Source: Streptomyces sp. CA-278952
Lineage (GTDB): Bacteria; Actinomycetota; Actinomycetes; Streptomycetales; Streptomycetaceae
DNA: 64,000 bases
Direction: 5' to 3'
NCBI RefSeq assembly: GCF_028747205.1
Contig: NZ_CP112880.1
Coordinates: 4,898,001-4,962,000, forward strand
Made by a program: the position numbers and the translations under genes. How positions within the stretch are numbered: position 1 is the first letter of the stretch; every line of letters begins with the position of its first letter. Under the pieces are notes generated by a model that made no database searches, had not been told where the DNA came from, and saw nothing but the letters and a program-made list of their open reading frames with translations. This document shows, piece after piece, positions 63,500-64,000 of the stretch.

Positions 63500-64000
63500 G
63501 TGAACGTTCCAGCTCTTGAAGAGGGGATCGGCATCGTGGGGGACAGTCGACTGGGGCTCGTGATGGTCCACGGGTTCATGTCCGGGCCGAAGGTGTGGGA
63601 GCCGCTGCGCGGCCTGATCGCCGCGGACCGGGGGCTCGGGTTCGTCGAGCCGCTGACGTTCGAGTACGCGACCGGGCTGACGCCGGTCCATCCGCTGCGG
63701 GTGTTCCCGTCGATCGACACCGTCGCCGACAGCCTCAAGGAGTATGTGGTCACGGAGGCCGGAGCGTACGACCAACTGCTCCTGGTCACCCACAGCCAGG
63801 GAGGGCTGGTCGCCCAGCGGTATCTGGCCCGCATGCTCCACGACGGCAGGGGCGCCGAACTCGCCCGCATCCAGCGGCTCGTCCTACTCGCCTGCCCGAG
63901 CAACGGCTCGGAACTGCTGCTCTCCCTACGACGGCGTGCGCTGGGCGGGCGCCATCCGCAGGAGAAGGATCTGCGCCCGCTGAACGACCAGGTCAACGCG
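63500..64000 (+). CDS. Alpha/beta hydrolase (DUF676/lipase-like), 3' end beyond the window
   Basis: An open frame from GTG 63500 runs to the window edge (167 codons, no stop). It begins NVPALEEGIGIVG and has the oxyanion region VMVHGFMSGPKVWEPL, the Ser elbow LVTHSQGGLVAQRYLARML, and a CPSNGSELLL segment. This is a serine-hydrolase fold of the DUF676 esterase type. The 207-bp region before it carries no gene. In streptomycetes such domains can stand alone or head larger multidomain proteins, which cannot be decided here. Confidence 0.75.
   Translation, partial: MNVPALEEGIGIVGDSRLGLVMVHGFMSGPKVWEPLRGLIAADRGLGFVEPLTFEYATGLTPVHPLRVFPSIDTVADSLKEYVVTEAGAYDQLLLVTHSQGGLVAQRYLARMLHDGRGAELARIQRLVLLACPSNGSELLLSLRRRALGGRHPQEKDLRPLNDQVNA

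Overview
This is a chromosomal segment from a Streptomyces-type actinomycete. The evidence is very high GC with strong third-position G/C bias, many GTG starts and GTGA/ATGA start-stop overlaps, paired resuscitation-promoting-factor genes beside enolase, sortase-anchored surface proteins, and a tRNA-Leu gene with a UAA anticodon (the developmental gene bldA). From memory, the order rpf-rpf-eno-divIC-DUF501-ppx, ndh, bldA, thiolase, cbs, hutU-hutI and a SigB-type sigma gene resembles the S. coelicolor core around SCO3060-SCO3100. I see no insertion sequence, prophage, integron or CRISPR array, so this reads as core chromosome.

Layout. 1-6.5 kb: a truncated gene, an isochorismatase-like hydrolase, a membrane protein translationally coupled to a soluble Ser/Thr kinase, a SurA-like lipoprotein, mazG and a coupled cytochrome P450. 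6.5-12.7 kb: two Rpf/LysM muralytic enzymes (the second behind a c-di-AMP riboswitch), then eno, divIC, a DUF501 gene and ppx/gppA. 12.7-19.8 kb: a type II NADH dehydrogenase with Rex-type operators, a cyclopropane-synthase-like methyltransferase, and a convergent FtsX/MacB-type ABC exporter. 20.3 kb: bldA. 20.6-29.4 kb: a Bax-inhibitor-1-like membrane protein, small unknowns, a thiolase, a GDSL hydrolase, cystathionine beta-synthase, a broken small Cys-rich gene and an RpiR regulator. 29.5-32.5 kb: a membrane protein and an operon with three Roadblock/LC7 proteins.

32.6-40 kb: an amino-acid permease divergent from a histidine-utilisation operon (hutU, an M20 amidohydrolase, hutF, hutI). The M20 enzyme probably performs the last step, hydrolysis of N-formylglutamate. 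40-43 kb: a SigB/SigF-type sigma factor with a STAS antagonist and an anti-sigma kinase. 43.2-48.2 kb: a four-gene cell-surface operon of sortase-tagged and membrane-anchored proteins, followed by a small secreted Cys-rich protein. 48.4-52.4 kb: a POT peptide transporter divergent from a two-component system. 52.6-59 kb: GtrA protein, purK-purE, M19 dipeptidase, UDP-glucose dehydrogenase and acyl-CoA dehydrogenase. 59-64 kb: a maltokinase-cap-like protein, a TmrB-like ATPase, a RibD-type reductase, an alpha/beta hydrolase divergent from a TetR regulator with twin operators, and a hydrolase gene cut by the window end.

Regulatory themes. By eye, the only in-frame TTA codon I found is in one Roadblock gene, so bldA and a predicted bldA-dependent gene lie about 10 kb apart. 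A perfect BldD-type box lies upstream of the first rpf gene. A recurrent oddity is short tandem duplication that starts at, or includes, the stop codon of a gene; I see it at six or more genes. Synteny, family names and reported regulation are from memory; no searches were run.
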